64,000 nt of DNA from Lichenibacterium ramalinae (GCF_004137085.1 NZ_QYBC01000007.1:62001-126000); one strand, 5' to 3'; shown: positions 25,627 to 34,857, counted from the stretch's first letter. Made by a program: numbers and translations. The notes: generated by a model from the letters alone, not told the origin.

Positions 25627-26700
25627 TCACGCCCGCGGCGGGATGATCTTCTCGGCGCGGAGCCGCGCGAACAGGTCGGTGAACGACCGCTCCGTCACCT
25701 GGAGGGCGTCGAAGCCGAAGAGGCGGCTCTTCGTCATGTCGGTGAAGGTTTCGAGTTCGCGGCCGAGGTCGGCATCGGTGTGCCACCAGGATGCCAGCGT
25801 GTCGAGCTTGTAGGGCTGGAGGCCGTAGCGCGCCACGATGCGGTCCCAGGTGGCCTCCTGGCCCGCCATCTGCTCGGCCAGCGGTGTCGGATGGCCGGGG
25901 TAGGGCGCGACCTCGACGCCGAGGTCGGCGGCCAGCGCGGCCCATAGGCGCCGCCAGCGGAACACGTCGCCGTTGGTGATGTTGAAGGCTTGATCGAAGG
26001 CGGCCGGGGTCGTCGAAGCCCAGACCAGCTGCTTGGCCAGGATGCGGGCGTCGGTGACGTCCGTGACGGCCTCGTATTGCTGCGGCGTCCCGGGGAACAG
26101 GAAGGGACGCGCGAGTTCCTTGCACAGCGCCGCGTAGACCGCCAGCGTCACCCCCATGTTCATGGCGTTGCCGAGCGCCCAGCCGATGAGGGTGTGCGGC
26201 CGGTGCACCGACCAGGCGAAGCCGTGGCGGGCCGCCTCGGCGTAGAGGATGTCCTCCTGGTCGTAGTAGAAGTTCTCGTAGGGCAGGCGGGGCTGGTCTT
26301 CCCGGAACGGCGTATCGGGCTTCACCTTGCCATAGGACTCGAAGGGGCCGAGGTAGTGCTTCAAGCCCGTCACCAGCGCGACGTGCCCGACCTTCGACGC
26401 GACCGTGACGCCGTCGAGCAGGTTCTGCAGCATGGCCCCGTTGACGCGGCGGTTCTCGGCCTCCGTGTCCTGTCGCGCCCACGTGCAGAAGTAGACGTTG
26501 CTGACCGCGATGTCGGAAAGCGCCGCCCTGGTCTGCCTGGGGTCGAGCAGGTCGGCCGTTACGGGCCTGACGCCCGGCCTGTCCCGGGGTGGCCGGCGGG
26601 CGAGGCCGTAGACGGTCCAGTTGTCGGCGACCAGCAGGTCGGCGACATTGCTGCCCGAGATGCCGGTGATGCCGACGACGAGTGCGCTCTTGGCTGTCAC
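25627..26700 (-). CDS. PRISE-type short-chain reductase (progesterone 5-beta-reductase/iridoid synthase-like)
   Basis: This 357-residue protein is an extended short-chain dehydrogenase. Dinucleotide motif GITGISGSNVA is at 10-20. TGLKHYLGPFESYG with Lys114 and YENFYYDQED with Tyr145/146 match the two hallmark motifs of the PRISE family, known best from plants as 1,4-enone reductases. I chose the GTG at 26700 because GAGG lies eight bases before it and it opens the first beta strand. It starts ten bases after the stop of the second HIBADH-like gene, so it is in that operon. A bacterial homologue could reduce an activated double bond of an imported compound; the substrate is unknown. Confidence 0.85.
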   Translation of the reverse strand: MTAKSALVVGITGISGSNVADLLVADNWTVYGLARRPPRDRPGVRPVTADLLDPRQTRAALSDIAVSNVYFCTWARQDTEAENRRVNGAMLQNLLDGVTVASKVGHVALVTGLKHYLGPFESYGKVKPDTPFREDQPRLPYENFYYDQEDILYAEAARHGFAWSVHRPHTLIGWALGNAMNMGVTLAVYAALCKELARPFLFPGTPQQYEAVTDVTDARILAKQLVWASTTPAAFDQAFNITNGDVFRWRRLWAALAADLGVEVAPYPGHPTPLAEQMAGQEATWDRIVARYGLQPYKLDTLASWWHTDADLGRELETFTDMTKSRLFGFDALQVTERSFTDLFARLRAEKIIPPRA

Positions 26701-26710
26701 GATCGTGTCC

Positions 26711-27604
26711 TCATTCGGCCGCTTGCGCGACCGGGCGCGTGGCATCGGTCTCGCACAGCACGAAGAAGTCGCGCTGGCCGTTCCCGTCGACGAAGGCCTG
26801 CTCGTAGCGCTGGCGCACCAGGGCGGCGAGGCTCATGGGCACGTGATCGGCCCTCGCCGTGTCCATGATCAGGTCGAAGTCCTTGATCATCTGTTCCACC
26901 GTGAAGGCCGGCGCGTAGTCGCCCTTCACCACCATGTCCTTCTTGTAGCCGAGCAGCGGCGACGCGACGGCACTCTGGCCGATGACGTCGAGCATGTCGC
27001 TGAGCGACAGGTCGCCCTTCAGCCCGAGCGCCAAGGCTTCGGCGAGCAGCGACGACGTCGCCCCCACGAGGGAGTTGACGACGAGCTTGAGGTAGCGGGC
27101 CTGCTCGGCCTCGCCCAAGTAGAAGCGCTTCGCCGCCATGGTCGCCAGCAGGGGCTCGACCCTGTCGTAGGCGTCGCGCGGTCCCGACGCCATCACCGAC
27201 AGCGTGCCGTTCGCCGCCAGCGCGGTGCTGCCCGACACGGGCGCGCGGAGGTAGGCGATGTCATGCGCGGCGAGCGCTGCGGCGGCCCGCTTCGAGGCCG
27301 CGGGCGAGACGGTGCTCATCTCCACCAGCACCGCCCCCGGCGCCATGAGCCCCGCGAGCCCGCCGTCGCCCTCGACGATGCTGCCGAGCACCCGGTCGTT
27401 GGGGATCATGGAGAAGACCACGGTCGCCTGCCGGGCGAGGTCGGCCAGGTCCGACGCGAGCGTGGCTCCCGACCGTTCGGCGAGCTGTCGGTTGTCCGCG
27501 TCGGGTTCGAGCACGATCACGCGATGACCGGCGTCCACGAGCCTCTTGCTCATCGGGCCGCCCATCTTGCCGGCACCGATCCAGCCGATGATGTCGTTTG
27601 CCAT
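26711..27604 (-). CDS. NAD(P)-dependent 3-hydroxyisobutyrate dehydrogenase-family oxidoreductase (paralogue 2)
   Basis: This 297-residue beta-hydroxyacid dehydrogenase has the Rossmann motif GWIGAGKMGGPM, the substrate loop RAPVSGSTALAANG and catalytic Lys173 in ARYLKLVVN. It shares with the 22633-23538 protein the PVSGST loop, the SPLL.YK segment and the QMIKD segment, so the two look like a recent or shared-function pair. It sits in the middle of the minus-strand catabolic operon, 20 bases after the Zn-dehydrogenase gene. Confidence 0.88.
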   Translation of the reverse strand: MANDIIGWIGAGKMGGPMSKRLVDAGHRVIVLEPDADNRQLAERSGATLASDLADLARQATVVFSMIPNDRVLGSIVEGDGGLAGLMAPGAVLVEMSTVSPAASKRAAAALAAHDIAYLRAPVSGSTALAANGTLSVMASGPRDAYDRVEPLLATMAAKRFYLGEAEQARYLKLVVNSLVGATSSLLAEALALGLKGDLSLSDMLDVIGQSAVASPLLGYKKDMVVKGDYAPAFTVEQMIKDFDLIMDTARADHVPMSLAALVRQRYEQAFVDGNGQRDFFVLCETDATRPVAQAAE

Positions 27605-27624
27605 GGTGGGTCCTTGCGGAAGCG

Positions 27625-28608
27625 TCACGCGTTCAACAACGTGACTTTGATGCATTTGTCGGATTGCTTGCCGAGGTCGAAGGCCTTCATGGCGTCGGCG
27701 AGCGGGAAGTCGTGGGTCTGGATCGGCGACAGGTCGAGGCCGGTGCGCTCGAGGAAGCGGATGGCCGATGGCCAGACGCCGGGCGAGCCGATGCAGCCCT
27801 TCACGGTGAGGTTGCGCATCTGGATGTTGCCGAGGTGGGACCCGATGCTGCGGCCGATGTTGATGCCCACCATGGCGACCCGGCCCTCCTCGCGGGCGAG
27901 GTCGAAGACACTGGCCAGAGAAGCGTCGTGGCCCGCGGCCTCGATCACGAGATCGGCCCCGGCGCCTCCGGTCAGCTCGCGGACGCGCTCCACGGCATCC
28001 TCGGCGAGGGGGTCGATGACGGCGTCGGCGCCGAGCTTCAGCGCGGTCTCGCGACGATGCTGCAGCGGATCGATCACGATGGTGCGGGCCCGCATGCCGA
28101 TGGCGGTGGCGGCCGAGACGAGGCCGATGGTCCCGCCGCCCGACACCACCACGGTCTCGCTGGCATCGGTGCCGCCCATGCGGCTGACCGCGTAATAGCC
28201 GCAGGTGAAGGGCTCGATCAGCGCCGCCTGCTTGTCGGCGATCCCGTCGGGCAGCTTGTGCAGCCATTCGGGCCGAGCGGTCAGGAACTCGCGGTCGGCG
28301 CCGTCGAGGGAAAAGCCGAAGTGGTGGGTCCGGTCGGGCAGCTTGACCACGCATTCGCCGACGACGCGGTCGCCGCGCCTGAAGTTCTTGACGTTGCGGC
28401 CGGTCTCGACGACCTCGCCGACCCATTCGTGACCGGGGGTCACCGGATAGGAGATCGGGATGATGTAGCGGCCGGCGAGCAGCTCGTAGTCGGAGTGGCA
28501 GATGCCGACCGCCTTCATCTTGAGGAGAACGCCGTTCTCGTCGATCTCGGGCATGGGCACGTCGACGACGACGGGGCGGTCGGGCCGTTCGAAGATCAGG
28601 GCTTGCAT
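27625..28608 (-). CDS. Zinc-type alcohol dehydrogenase, short form
   Basis: This 327-residue medium-chain dehydrogenase has catalytic zinc ligands in GICHSDYEL and GHEWVGEV and a Rossmann motif SGGGTIGLV near 157-165. As in the plus-strand dehydrogenase at 23783, the four-cysteine structural zinc lobe is absent; the segment reads ECVVKLPDRTHHFGFS. Family members oxidise sugar alcohols or sugar acids such as galactitol, L-idonate or L-threonine. It lies 21 bases after the MocA-type gene and 20 bases before the HIBADH-like gene, within one tightly spaced operon. Confidence 0.88.
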   Translation of the reverse strand: MQALIFERPDRPVVVDVPMPEIDENGVLLKMKAVGICHSDYELLAGRYIIPISYPVTPGHEWVGEVVETGRNVKNFRRGDRVVGECVVKLPDRTHHFGFSLDGADREFLTARPEWLHKLPDGIADKQAALIEPFTCGYYAVSRMGGTDASETVVVSGGGTIGLVSAATAIGMRARTIVIDPLQHRRETALKLGADAVIDPLAEDAVERVRELTGGAGADLVIEAAGHDASLASVFDLAREEGRVAMVGINIGRSIGSHLGNIQMRNLTVKGCIGSPGVWPSAIRFLERTGLDLSPIQTHDFPLADAMKAFDLGKQSDKCIKVTLLNA

Positions 28609-28629
28609 GATGCGGCTTCCTCTTCGGGA

Positions 28630-29628
28630 TCAGGCGACGGGTTCGGTGTGCCGGGACGTCGACGAGCGGACGATCGCTTCGAGCAGCGCGATGTTGGCGA
28701 CGAGCTGGTCGCCGGTGATGGGGTAGGGCGCCTTCCTGGCCACGGCCCGGCCGAACGCCTCGAGGTTCCACAAGACGGGCTCGGCCTTGCCGACCTCCTC
28801 GACCGTGATGGGACGCCCCTTCAGGCCCTTGGTCACCACCCAGCCGTCGGGCGCCTCGACATGCGCCTTGTCGCGGATCTCGACCCAGCCGTCGGCGCCG
28901 TAGACGGCGAAGCGGGAGATGAAAGGGTAGCTCAGCGAGGCCGACACATAGGCGGTGCCGCCGCCGCGGAACTGCACGAAGGCGCTCATCGTGTCGCCGG
29001 ACGGGAGCTTGGACACGAGCTGCCCGCAATCCACCGTCACGGCCCGGGCTGGCCCGAGGATGCGGGTGGCGAGGTCGGTCAGGTGGATGCCCGTCGCCGT
29101 CATGCCGCCGGCCGGCGCATGGGCCGGATCGAGGCGCCAGTTGGTGGGGTCGAGCGACAGGAACTTGTCGTGGCTGAAATTGGCCTCGATCTGCAGGATC
29201 CGACCGAGTCGGCCGGCATCGACCTCGGCGAGGAGCTCGGCCACCGGCGGCTCGAAGCGGCGCTCGTGGCCCATGCCGAGCACGAGCCCCGCGTCCCGGC
29301 ACAGGCCGACCAGGCGCTCGGCATCGGCTTTCGTCAGGGCCAGCGGCTTCTCGCAGAACACGTGTTTGCCGGCGGCCGCGCAGAGGCGGATCTGTTCGTC
29401 GTGGAGGGCATGAGGCGTCGCCAGGACGACGGCGTCGACGGCGGGGTCGCCGAGGACCTCGGCGAGATCGGCCGACAGGGGCAGGCCGCGCTCCGCCGCG
29501 AAGGGTCGTGCGGCGCCTGCGTCGGGATCGACCGCACGGGCGATCCGCACCACGTCGCTGCGGCCCTGGACCACATCGACCATCTTGCGGCCCCACCACC
29601 CGAGGCCGACCATGGCGAGATTGATCAT
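28630..29628 (-). CDS. Gfo/Idh/MocA-family oxidoreductase
   Basis: This 332-residue NAD(P)-dependent dehydrogenase has the N-terminal Rossmann motif GLGWWGRKM and the family signature EKPLAL near 93-98, where the lysine contacts substrate and cofactor. A GGGMTATGIHLTDL-like segment with the conserved histidine follows. Family substrates include inositol and other cyclic polyols and sugars. The ATG at 29628 gives a standard N-terminus; the longer open frame upstream is antisense-like. It is 17 bases after an SDR gene in the same operon. Confidence 0.9.
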   Translation of the reverse strand: MINLAMVGLGWWGRKMVDVVQGRSDVVRIARAVDPDAGAARPFAAERGLPLSADLAEVLGDPAVDAVVLATPHALHDEQIRLCAAAGKHVFCEKPLALTKADAERLVGLCRDAGLVLGMGHERRFEPPVAELLAEVDAGRLGRILQIEANFSHDKFLSLDPTNWRLDPAHAPAGGMTATGIHLTDLATRILGPARAVTVDCGQLVSKLPSGDTMSAFVQFRGGGTAYVSASLSYPFISRFAVYGADGWVEIRDKAHVEAPDGWVVTKGLKGRPITVEEVGKAEPVLWNLEAFGRAVARKAPYPITGDQLVANIALLEAIVRSSTSRHTEPVA

Positions 29629-29645
29629 GGTGTTCGCTCCTGCCG

Positions 29646-30413
29646 TCACTGGGCCGTGTAGCCGCCGTCGCAGACGAGGCTGGCGCCGGTGACGAACCGG
29701 GCCTCGTCGGAGGCGAGGAAGAGGACGCAGTTGGCCACGTCGACGGGTTCGCCCAGCGTCAACGGGTGCTTCTGCTTCATCATGTCGAGGTAGACGTCGA
29801 GGCCGCCCGGGTAGGTTTCGCCGGCCTTCATGAACAGGGGCGTCTTGGTGGAGCCCGGATGCACGGCGTTCACCCGGATGCCGTGGGGCGCGTAGCACAC
29901 GGCATCGGTCTTGGTCATCATCAGCACGGCGCCCTTGGCGGCGTGGTAGGGCGGCAGGTCGTCGTTGCCGATCAGCCCGTAGATCGACGAGAAGTTGACG
30001 ATGGACCCGCGCCCGGCCTTCATCATGGTCGGCACGACGTGCTTGGTGCACAGGAACGGTCCTCGCACGTTGACGGCGAAGACGAGGTCCCACTCCTCGA
30101 CGGCGACCTCGTGGGCGAACTTGTTCACGCCCGGGATCGCGGCGTTGTTGACCAGGATATCGATCGTTCCCCAGCGCTCCAGCACGGTGGCGACCGCGGC
30201 GGCGACGTCCGCCTCCCTGGACACGTCGGTCCTGACGAAGACGGCCTCGGCTCCCTTGGCGGTGAGGGCCGCTGCCGTCGACGCGCCCTCTTGGGCATCG
30301 CGGTCGAAGATCGCGACCCTGGCGCCTTCCTCGGCGAAGCGCAGGCAGGTCGCCTCGCCGATGCCGGTGCCGCCGCCCGTCACGATGGCGACCTTGTCGT
30401 TCAACCTCGCCAT
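29646..30413 (-). CDS. Short-chain dehydrogenase/reductase (classical SDR)
   Basis: This 255-residue classical SDR has the cofactor motif TGGGTGIG at 12-19, NNAA at 89-92 and the catalytic set Ser143, Tyr156, Lys160 (YHAAK). The C-terminal VTGASLVCDGGYTAQ is typical. Asp37-type acidic residue after beta-2 (FDRD) favours NAD over NADP. Family members in sugar clusters oxidise aldoses or polyols. It follows another SDR gene by 28 bases. Confidence 0.91.
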   Translation of the reverse strand: MARLNDKVAIVTGGGTGIGEATCLRFAEEGARVAIFDRDAQEGASTAAALTAKGAEAVFVRTDVSREADVAAAVATVLERWGTIDILVNNAAIPGVNKFAHEVAVEEWDLVFAVNVRGPFLCTKHVVPTMMKAGRGSIVNFSSIYGLIGNDDLPPYHAAKGAVLMMTKTDAVCYAPHGIRVNAVHPGSTKTPLFMKAGETYPGGLDVYLDMMKQKHPLTLGEPVDVANCVLFLASDEARFVTGASLVCDGGYTAQ

Positions 30414-30441
30414 ATCGTCCTCCCCTTCGGACCTGTCATGG

Positions 30442-31221
30442 TCAGGTCAGCACCATGCCGCCGTCGATCATCACCGTCTGGCCGGTCATGTAGTCGGAGG
30501 CCGCCGAGGCCAGGAACGTCGTCGTGCCGACGATGTCGGCCGGCAGCGAGGCCCGTCCGGCGAGGATCGAGCTCGAGAACTCGTCGATCGCCTGGCCGGC
30601 CTGCTGCGTCAGTCCGAGGCCCATGAACTCGCCGTCGAGCTGCTTCCACAACTCGGTCCTGACCACGCCGGGCGCGAAGGCATTGACGGTGATGCCGTGC
30701 TCGGCCAGGGCCCGGGCGGCCGCCTGGGTGAGGGCCACGACGGCGAACTTGCTGGCGCAATAGGCGGCGAAGAGCGGATAGCCCTGCTTGCCGGCGATCG
30801 ACGCCGTGTTGACGATCTTCCCGCCACCGCCCTGGGCGATCATCTGGCGCGCCGCCTCCTGGGTGCCGATGAGAACCCCGAGGCCGTTGACCCGCATGAT
30901 GTGCTCGAAGTCGGCCTCGCCGGTCTCCATGAAGGGCAGCGTCTTGCTGATCCCGGCGTTGTTGAACATGACGTCGAGCCGTCCGAAGGCGCCCACCACA
31001 TCCGCCACCAGGGCTCGGACGCTGGTCCGCTCGCCGACATCCACGGCGAAGCCCCGGGCCCGACCGCCGATCGCGCTCGCGACGGTCTCGGCCGCGCCGC
31101 GGTCGATGTCGGCGACCGCGACCCGTGCGCCCTTGGCGGCGAGATCGGCCGCGATGGCGGCGCCGATGCCGCGCCCCGCGCCGGTCACAATGATCGATCG
31201 GCCGTCGAGATCGCCGTTCAT
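30442..31221 (-). CDS. Short-chain dehydrogenase/reductase (acetoin/meso-butanediol dehydrogenase-like)
   Basis: This 259-residue classical SDR has TGAGRGIG at 13-20, an ADID acidic turn suggesting NAD preference, NNAG at 87-90 and catalytic Ser141, Tyr154, Lys158 (YCASK). PGVVRTELWKQLD and the hydrophobic C-terminal half resemble acetoin or meso-2,3-butanediol dehydrogenases. That agrees loosely with the butanediol-dehydrogenase-like enzyme at 23783 but does not prove a butanediol pathway. It follows the second importer permease gene by 41 bases. Confidence 0.9.
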   Translation of the reverse strand: MNGDLDGRSIIVTGAGRGIGAAIAADLAAKGARVAVADIDRGAAETVASAIGGRARGFAVDVGERTSVRALVADVVGAFGRLDVMFNNAGISKTLPFMETGEADFEHIMRVNGLGVLIGTQEAARQMIAQGGGGKIVNTASIAGKQGYPLFAAYCASKFAVVALTQAAARALAEHGITVNAFAPGVVRTELWKQLDGEFMGLGLTQQAGQAIDEFSSSILAGRASLPADIVGTTTFLASAASDYMTGQTVMIDGGMVLT

Positions 31222-31262
31222 GCGTCTGCTCCCTTTCGTCGATGGCTGGGGGCCGGCGCGCC

Positions 31263-32240
31263 TCAGGCGCTCTGCCGGGCGTAGAAGGCCGTGGCCACGA
31301 TGATCACCAGGCCCTGGATGATGATCTGGAACTGCACCGGCAGGCCGAAGAGCAGCACGGCGTTGAACACCGTGACCAGGATGGCGGCTCCGGCGAGGGC
31401 GCCCGGCAAGGTGCCGCGTCCGCCCGACAGGGCCACGCCGCCGATCACCGCCGCCACGATGGAATTGAGCTCGAAGCCCTTGCCGACCCAGTTGTCGACG
31501 ACGCCGACGAAGCCGGAAAGGATCAGCCCCGCGAAGGCCGCCAGGACGCCCGAGATGACGTAGCAGATGATGGTGACGCGATCCGACGGGATGCCGACGA
31601 GCCGTGCCGTCAGCGGGTTGCCGCCCGTGATGTAGACCTGCCGGCCGAAGGTCGCCTTGTGGAGCAGGACGATGGCCACGGCCGCGACCGCCAGCAGGGC
31701 GAAGATGTTGTAGGGGATGCCGTCGACGGATCCGGCGCCCAGCGTGCGGAAGATCGGCGGCACCGATCCCGAGGGTGCGCCATGGGTCCAGGCGAAGCGG
31801 ACGCCCTGCAGCACGATCATGGTGGCGAGCGTCGCCAGGAAGGGCGAGACCTGCCGCTTGGTGACGAGGAAGCCGTTCAGCAGCCCGGTGGCGGCGCCGA
31901 TGACGAGGCCCAGCGCCAGGACCGGAACGGCATCCTGGTCGCGGCCGGAGAAGCTCGTGGCGGCGACCGCGGCCGTCGCCATGACGGACGCCACCGACAG
32001 ATCGAGGCCCCGCACCAGGATGACGAAGCTTTGGCCGATGACGACGATCGCCAGGGGGGCGAACTGCGACAGCAGGTTGCCGAGGTTGTCCAGCCTGAGG
32101 AAGGCCGGCGAGATCGCGCCGCAGACCGCGAACAGCGCGACCAGGAAGAGGTAGATGCCGTTGCGGGACGCGAAACGGACGAGACTGTCGCGGTCCCGCG
32201 TCTTGCCGGATGCTCCTTGGGTCGGGATCGCGCTGGTCAT
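31263..32240 (-). CDS. Ribose-type ABC transporter permease (RbsC-like), second copy
   Basis: This 325-residue CUT2 permease has about nine hydrophobic segments and the RbsC motifs QSFVILVRGLDLSVASVMA, GNPLTARLVGI and GGVALSGGRGTLPGALAGA. Its start overlaps the stop of the first permease gene (ATGA). Two different permeases in one operon suggest a heterodimeric pore, unlike the homodimeric RbsC. It links the transport genes to the downstream dehydrogenase genes. Confidence 0.93.
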   Translation of the reverse strand: MTSAIPTQGASGKTRDRDSLVRFASRNGIYLFLVALFAVCGAISPAFLRLDNLGNLLSQFAPLAIVVIGQSFVILVRGLDLSVASVMATAAVAATSFSGRDQDAVPVLALGLVIGAATGLLNGFLVTKRQVSPFLATLATMIVLQGVRFAWTHGAPSGSVPPIFRTLGAGSVDGIPYNIFALLAVAAVAIVLLHKATFGRQVYITGGNPLTARLVGIPSDRVTIICYVISGVLAAFAGLILSGFVGVVDNWVGKGFELNSIVAAVIGGVALSGGRGTLPGALAGAAILVTVFNAVLLFGLPVQFQIIIQGLVIIVATAFYARQSA

Positions 32241-33217
32241 GCGATGCTCTTCCGCTTTTCGACATAGAGCGAGACGGCGAGGATGATGATCAGCCCCTGG
32301 AACATCAGCTGCACGTAGGTGCTGACGTCGAGGAAGTTCAGCAGGTTGTTGAGGAGCGACACCAGGTAGGCGCCGAACAGCGTCCCCATGACGCCGCCGC
32401 GACCGCCGCTGAGCATGGTGCCTCCGACGACGACCGGGGTGATGGAGGCGAGCGTGTAGTTGGCGCCCGCGTAGGGCTGTCCCGACCCGAACCGCGCCAC
32501 GAGGTAGATGGCCGTGACGGCGGCGAAGAAGCCCGAGAAGGCGTAGACGAAGAGGATGACCTGGGTGCGCGGCAGGCCGATCAGCTTGGCGGCGTTGCCG
32601 TCGTCGCCGACCGCGTAGATGTAGCGGCCGAAGCGCGACGAGCGCAGGAGCAAGGCCGTTGCCACGTAGAGCAGGACCGTGACGACGGCCGCGGCCGGCA
32701 GGGGGCCGAAGGTGCCGTAGGCGAGGGCGTCGAACCCGTCCGGAACCGACCCGACGGGCCCGAGCGCGTAGAGCAGCGTCACGCCCTGCAGCACGGCGCC
32801 CATCCCGAGCGTCACGATCAGAGGGTGGATCCGCAGGTAGACGACGCCGAGGCCGTTGACGAGCCCGATGGCGGCGCCCAGCGCCAGCATGCCGGCGAGG
32901 ACCGGGATCATGTAGGTGCCGTCGCCGTCGAGGAGCCCCGCCGTCAGGCAGATGATGAGGCTGATGAGGGAGCCGACCGCGAGGTCGATGCCGCCGGTCA
33001 GCACGGCGAGCGTCTGGCCGAGGCTGACGAGGGCGAGGCCCGTCGACTGTTCGAAGACGTTGGCGACGTTGCCGAAGGTGCGGAACCGGTCGCTCACCAC
33101 GGCGCCGATCAACAGCATCAGCACCAGGAGGGAGAGGACGACGAGGAGCCCCGCGTTGCTGGCCGCCATGCGGCGCAGTCGGGCACGGTCGCGGGAGGGA
33201 AGCGCCATGTCGGTCAT
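32237..33217 (-). CDS. Ribose-type ABC transporter permease (RbsC-like), first copy
   Basis: This 326-residue CUT2 permease has the motifs QTLAVLTGGIDLAVGSLISL, GDDGNAAKLIGLP and GGTMLSGGRGGVMGTLFGAYL. It has eight to ten predicted membrane segments. It lies 13 bases after the ATPase gene and overlaps the second permease. With that protein it would form the channel for the ligand captured by the binding protein at 34858-35994. Confidence 0.93.
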   Translation of the reverse strand: MTDMALPSRDRARLRRMAASNAGLLVVLSLLVLMLLIGAVVSDRFRTFGNVANVFEQSTGLALVSLGQTLAVLTGGIDLAVGSLISLIICLTAGLLDGDGTYMIPVLAGMLALGAAIGLVNGLGVVYLRIHPLIVTLGMGAVLQGVTLLYALGPVGSVPDGFDALAYGTFGPLPAAAVVTVLLYVATALLLRSSRFGRYIYAVGDDGNAAKLIGLPRTQVILFVYAFSGFFAAVTAIYLVARFGSGQPYAGANYTLASITPVVVGGTMLSGGRGGVMGTLFGAYLVSLLNNLLNFLDVSTYVQLMFQGLIIILAVSLYVEKRKSIA

Positions 33218-33230
33218 GCGTTGCTCCGGT

Positions 33231-34721
33231 TCACGCTGCGTCGCGGTGCGTGGCGAGGGTGACGATGGCGGCCTCGTCGATCTCGTCTCGCTCGAGCACG
33301 CCGCTGATCGCGCCCTCGCGCATCACCACCACGCGGTCCGACATGCCGACGATCTCGGGCAGTTCGGACGAGATCATCAGGATGGCGAGACCCTCGTCGG
33401 CGAGGGTCTGCATGATGCGATAGATCTCCATCTTGGCCCCGACATCGACGCCGCGCGTCGGCTCGTCGAGGATCAGCACCCGGCGGGAGGTCCGTGCCCA
33501 GCGCGCCACGACGACCTTCTGCTGGTTCCCGCCCGACATGAGCGCCACCGGTTGCGACGGCCCCCGGCAGGCGACGCGGTAGGACTGGATCGCCGCCTCG
33601 GCGATGGCGGTCTCGCGGCGGCGGTCGAGAAAGCCGCGGCGCGATACCTGGTCGAGGGTCGATGCCGTGACGTTGGCCGCCACGTCGAGCAGCATGGCGA
33701 GCCCCTGGGCCTTGCGGTCCTCCGTCACGAGCCCGATCCCGAGCGCGATGGCGCGGGCGGGCGTCATGCTGGTGAAGGACGTGCCGTCGACCACCACCGA
33801 CCCCCCGCCCATCGGGAGGACCCCGAAGATGGCGAGCGCCAGTTCGGTGCGGCCGGATCCCACCATGCCGGACAGGCCCGTGATGGTGCCGGCCCTGAGG
33901 TCGAGCCCGGCGCCGCGCACGCGGCCGGGGACGGTGATGCCCTTGGCTTCGAGCACGACGGGGGCGGCGGCGCGCGCCGGGCGCCGCGGCGGGAAGAGTT
34001 CGTGCATGTCGCGGCCGACCATGAGCGACACCAGCGTGTCGCGGTCGATGTCGGCGACGTTCCGCGTCGCGACATGCCGGCCGTCCTTGAGGACGGAGAC
34101 GCGATCGCAATGGGCGAAGATCTCCTCAAGGCGATGCGAGATGTAGACGATGGCGACGCCGTCCCGCTTCAGCGCGTGCAGCCTTTCGAAGAGGAGGTCC
34201 ACCTCGCGGCCCGAGATCACGGCGGTCGGCTCGTCGAGGATCAGCAGCTTGACGTCGTGGACCAGGGCGCGGGCGATCTCGACCATCTGCTGGTCGGCGA
34301 CCGACAGCTCGTTGACGAGCGCGTCGGGGTCGATGGCGACGCCGAGGCGCTTCAGGATCTCGGCGGCGTCGCGACGCGTCCGGCGATGGTCGACGAAGCC
34401 CAGGGCGTTGCGGCGCTCGTGCCCGATGTAGATGTTCTCGGCCGCCGAGAGGTGTGGGAAGAGGTTGAACTCCTGGTAGATCACGTGGATGCCGGCCGCG
34501 GTCGCGTCGCGCGGCGACGTCCAGGCCACGGGCTGGCCCGCGAAGCTCATCGTTCCCTCGGTCGGCGCATGGACACCGGCGATCACCCGGGTCAGCGTCG
34601 ACTTGCCGGCTCCGTTCTCCCCCGCCAGGGCGTGGATCTCGCCCGACTGGACGTCGAGGCTGACGCCCTGCAGCGCCTTGACGCCGGGAAAGGTCTTGCT
34701 GATGTCGGTCAGGGACAGCAT
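33231..34721 (-). CDS. Sugar ABC transporter ATP-binding protein (RbsA/MglA type)
   Basis: This 496-residue protein holds two ATPase domains. The first has Walker A GENGAGKST at about 34-42, signature LSVADQQMVEIARAL and Walker B LLILDEPTAV. The second has the degenerate Walker A GMVGSGRTE usual for RbsA-type proteins, then MSGGNQQKVVVARW and VLILDEPTRGVD. I chose the ATG at 34721, preceded by GGAGG; the longer frame upstream adds residues without similarity. It follows the binding-protein gene by 136 bases containing a hairpin. Confidence 0.94.
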   Translation of the reverse strand: MLSLTDISKTFPGVKALQGVSLDVQSGEIHALAGENGAGKSTLTRVIAGVHAPTEGTMSFAGQPVAWTSPRDATAAGIHVIYQEFNLFPHLSAAENIYIGHERRNALGFVDHRRTRRDAAEILKRLGVAIDPDALVNELSVADQQMVEIARALVHDVKLLILDEPTAVISGREVDLLFERLHALKRDGVAIVYISHRLEEIFAHCDRVSVLKDGRHVATRNVADIDRDTLVSLMVGRDMHELFPPRRPARAAAPVVLEAKGITVPGRVRGAGLDLRAGTITGLSGMVGSGRTELALAIFGVLPMGGGSVVVDGTSFTSMTPARAIALGIGLVTEDRKAQGLAMLLDVAANVTASTLDQVSRRGFLDRRRETAIAEAAIQSYRVACRGPSQPVALMSGGNQQKVVVARWARTSRRVLILDEPTRGVDVGAKMEIYRIMQTLADEGLAILMISSELPEIVGMSDRVVVMREGAISGVLERDEIDEAAIVTLATHRDAA

Positions 34722-34788
34722 GCCGGAAGCCTCCGTGAGGTGAGCGCGTGGGGGCGAGACCGAACCCGCCTCGAGCGGAGCGGTCCCG

Positions 34789-34810
34789 GCCGGCCTGGCG
34801 GCGGGCCGGC
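34789..34810. other. Intercistronic hairpin between binding-protein and ATPase genes
   Basis: GCCGGCC (34789-34795) and GGCCGGC (34804-34810) form a perfect seven-base-pair stem with an eight-base loop and no T-run. Such hairpins after binding-protein genes commonly protect the upstream mRNA, giving more binding protein than pump. Short GC-rich inverted repeats arise by chance in DNA of this composition. Confidence 0.4.
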
Positions 34811-34857
34811 GGAGACGCAGGCGGAATGCGGCAGCGTCCACCGCCGGCCGCGTCACA

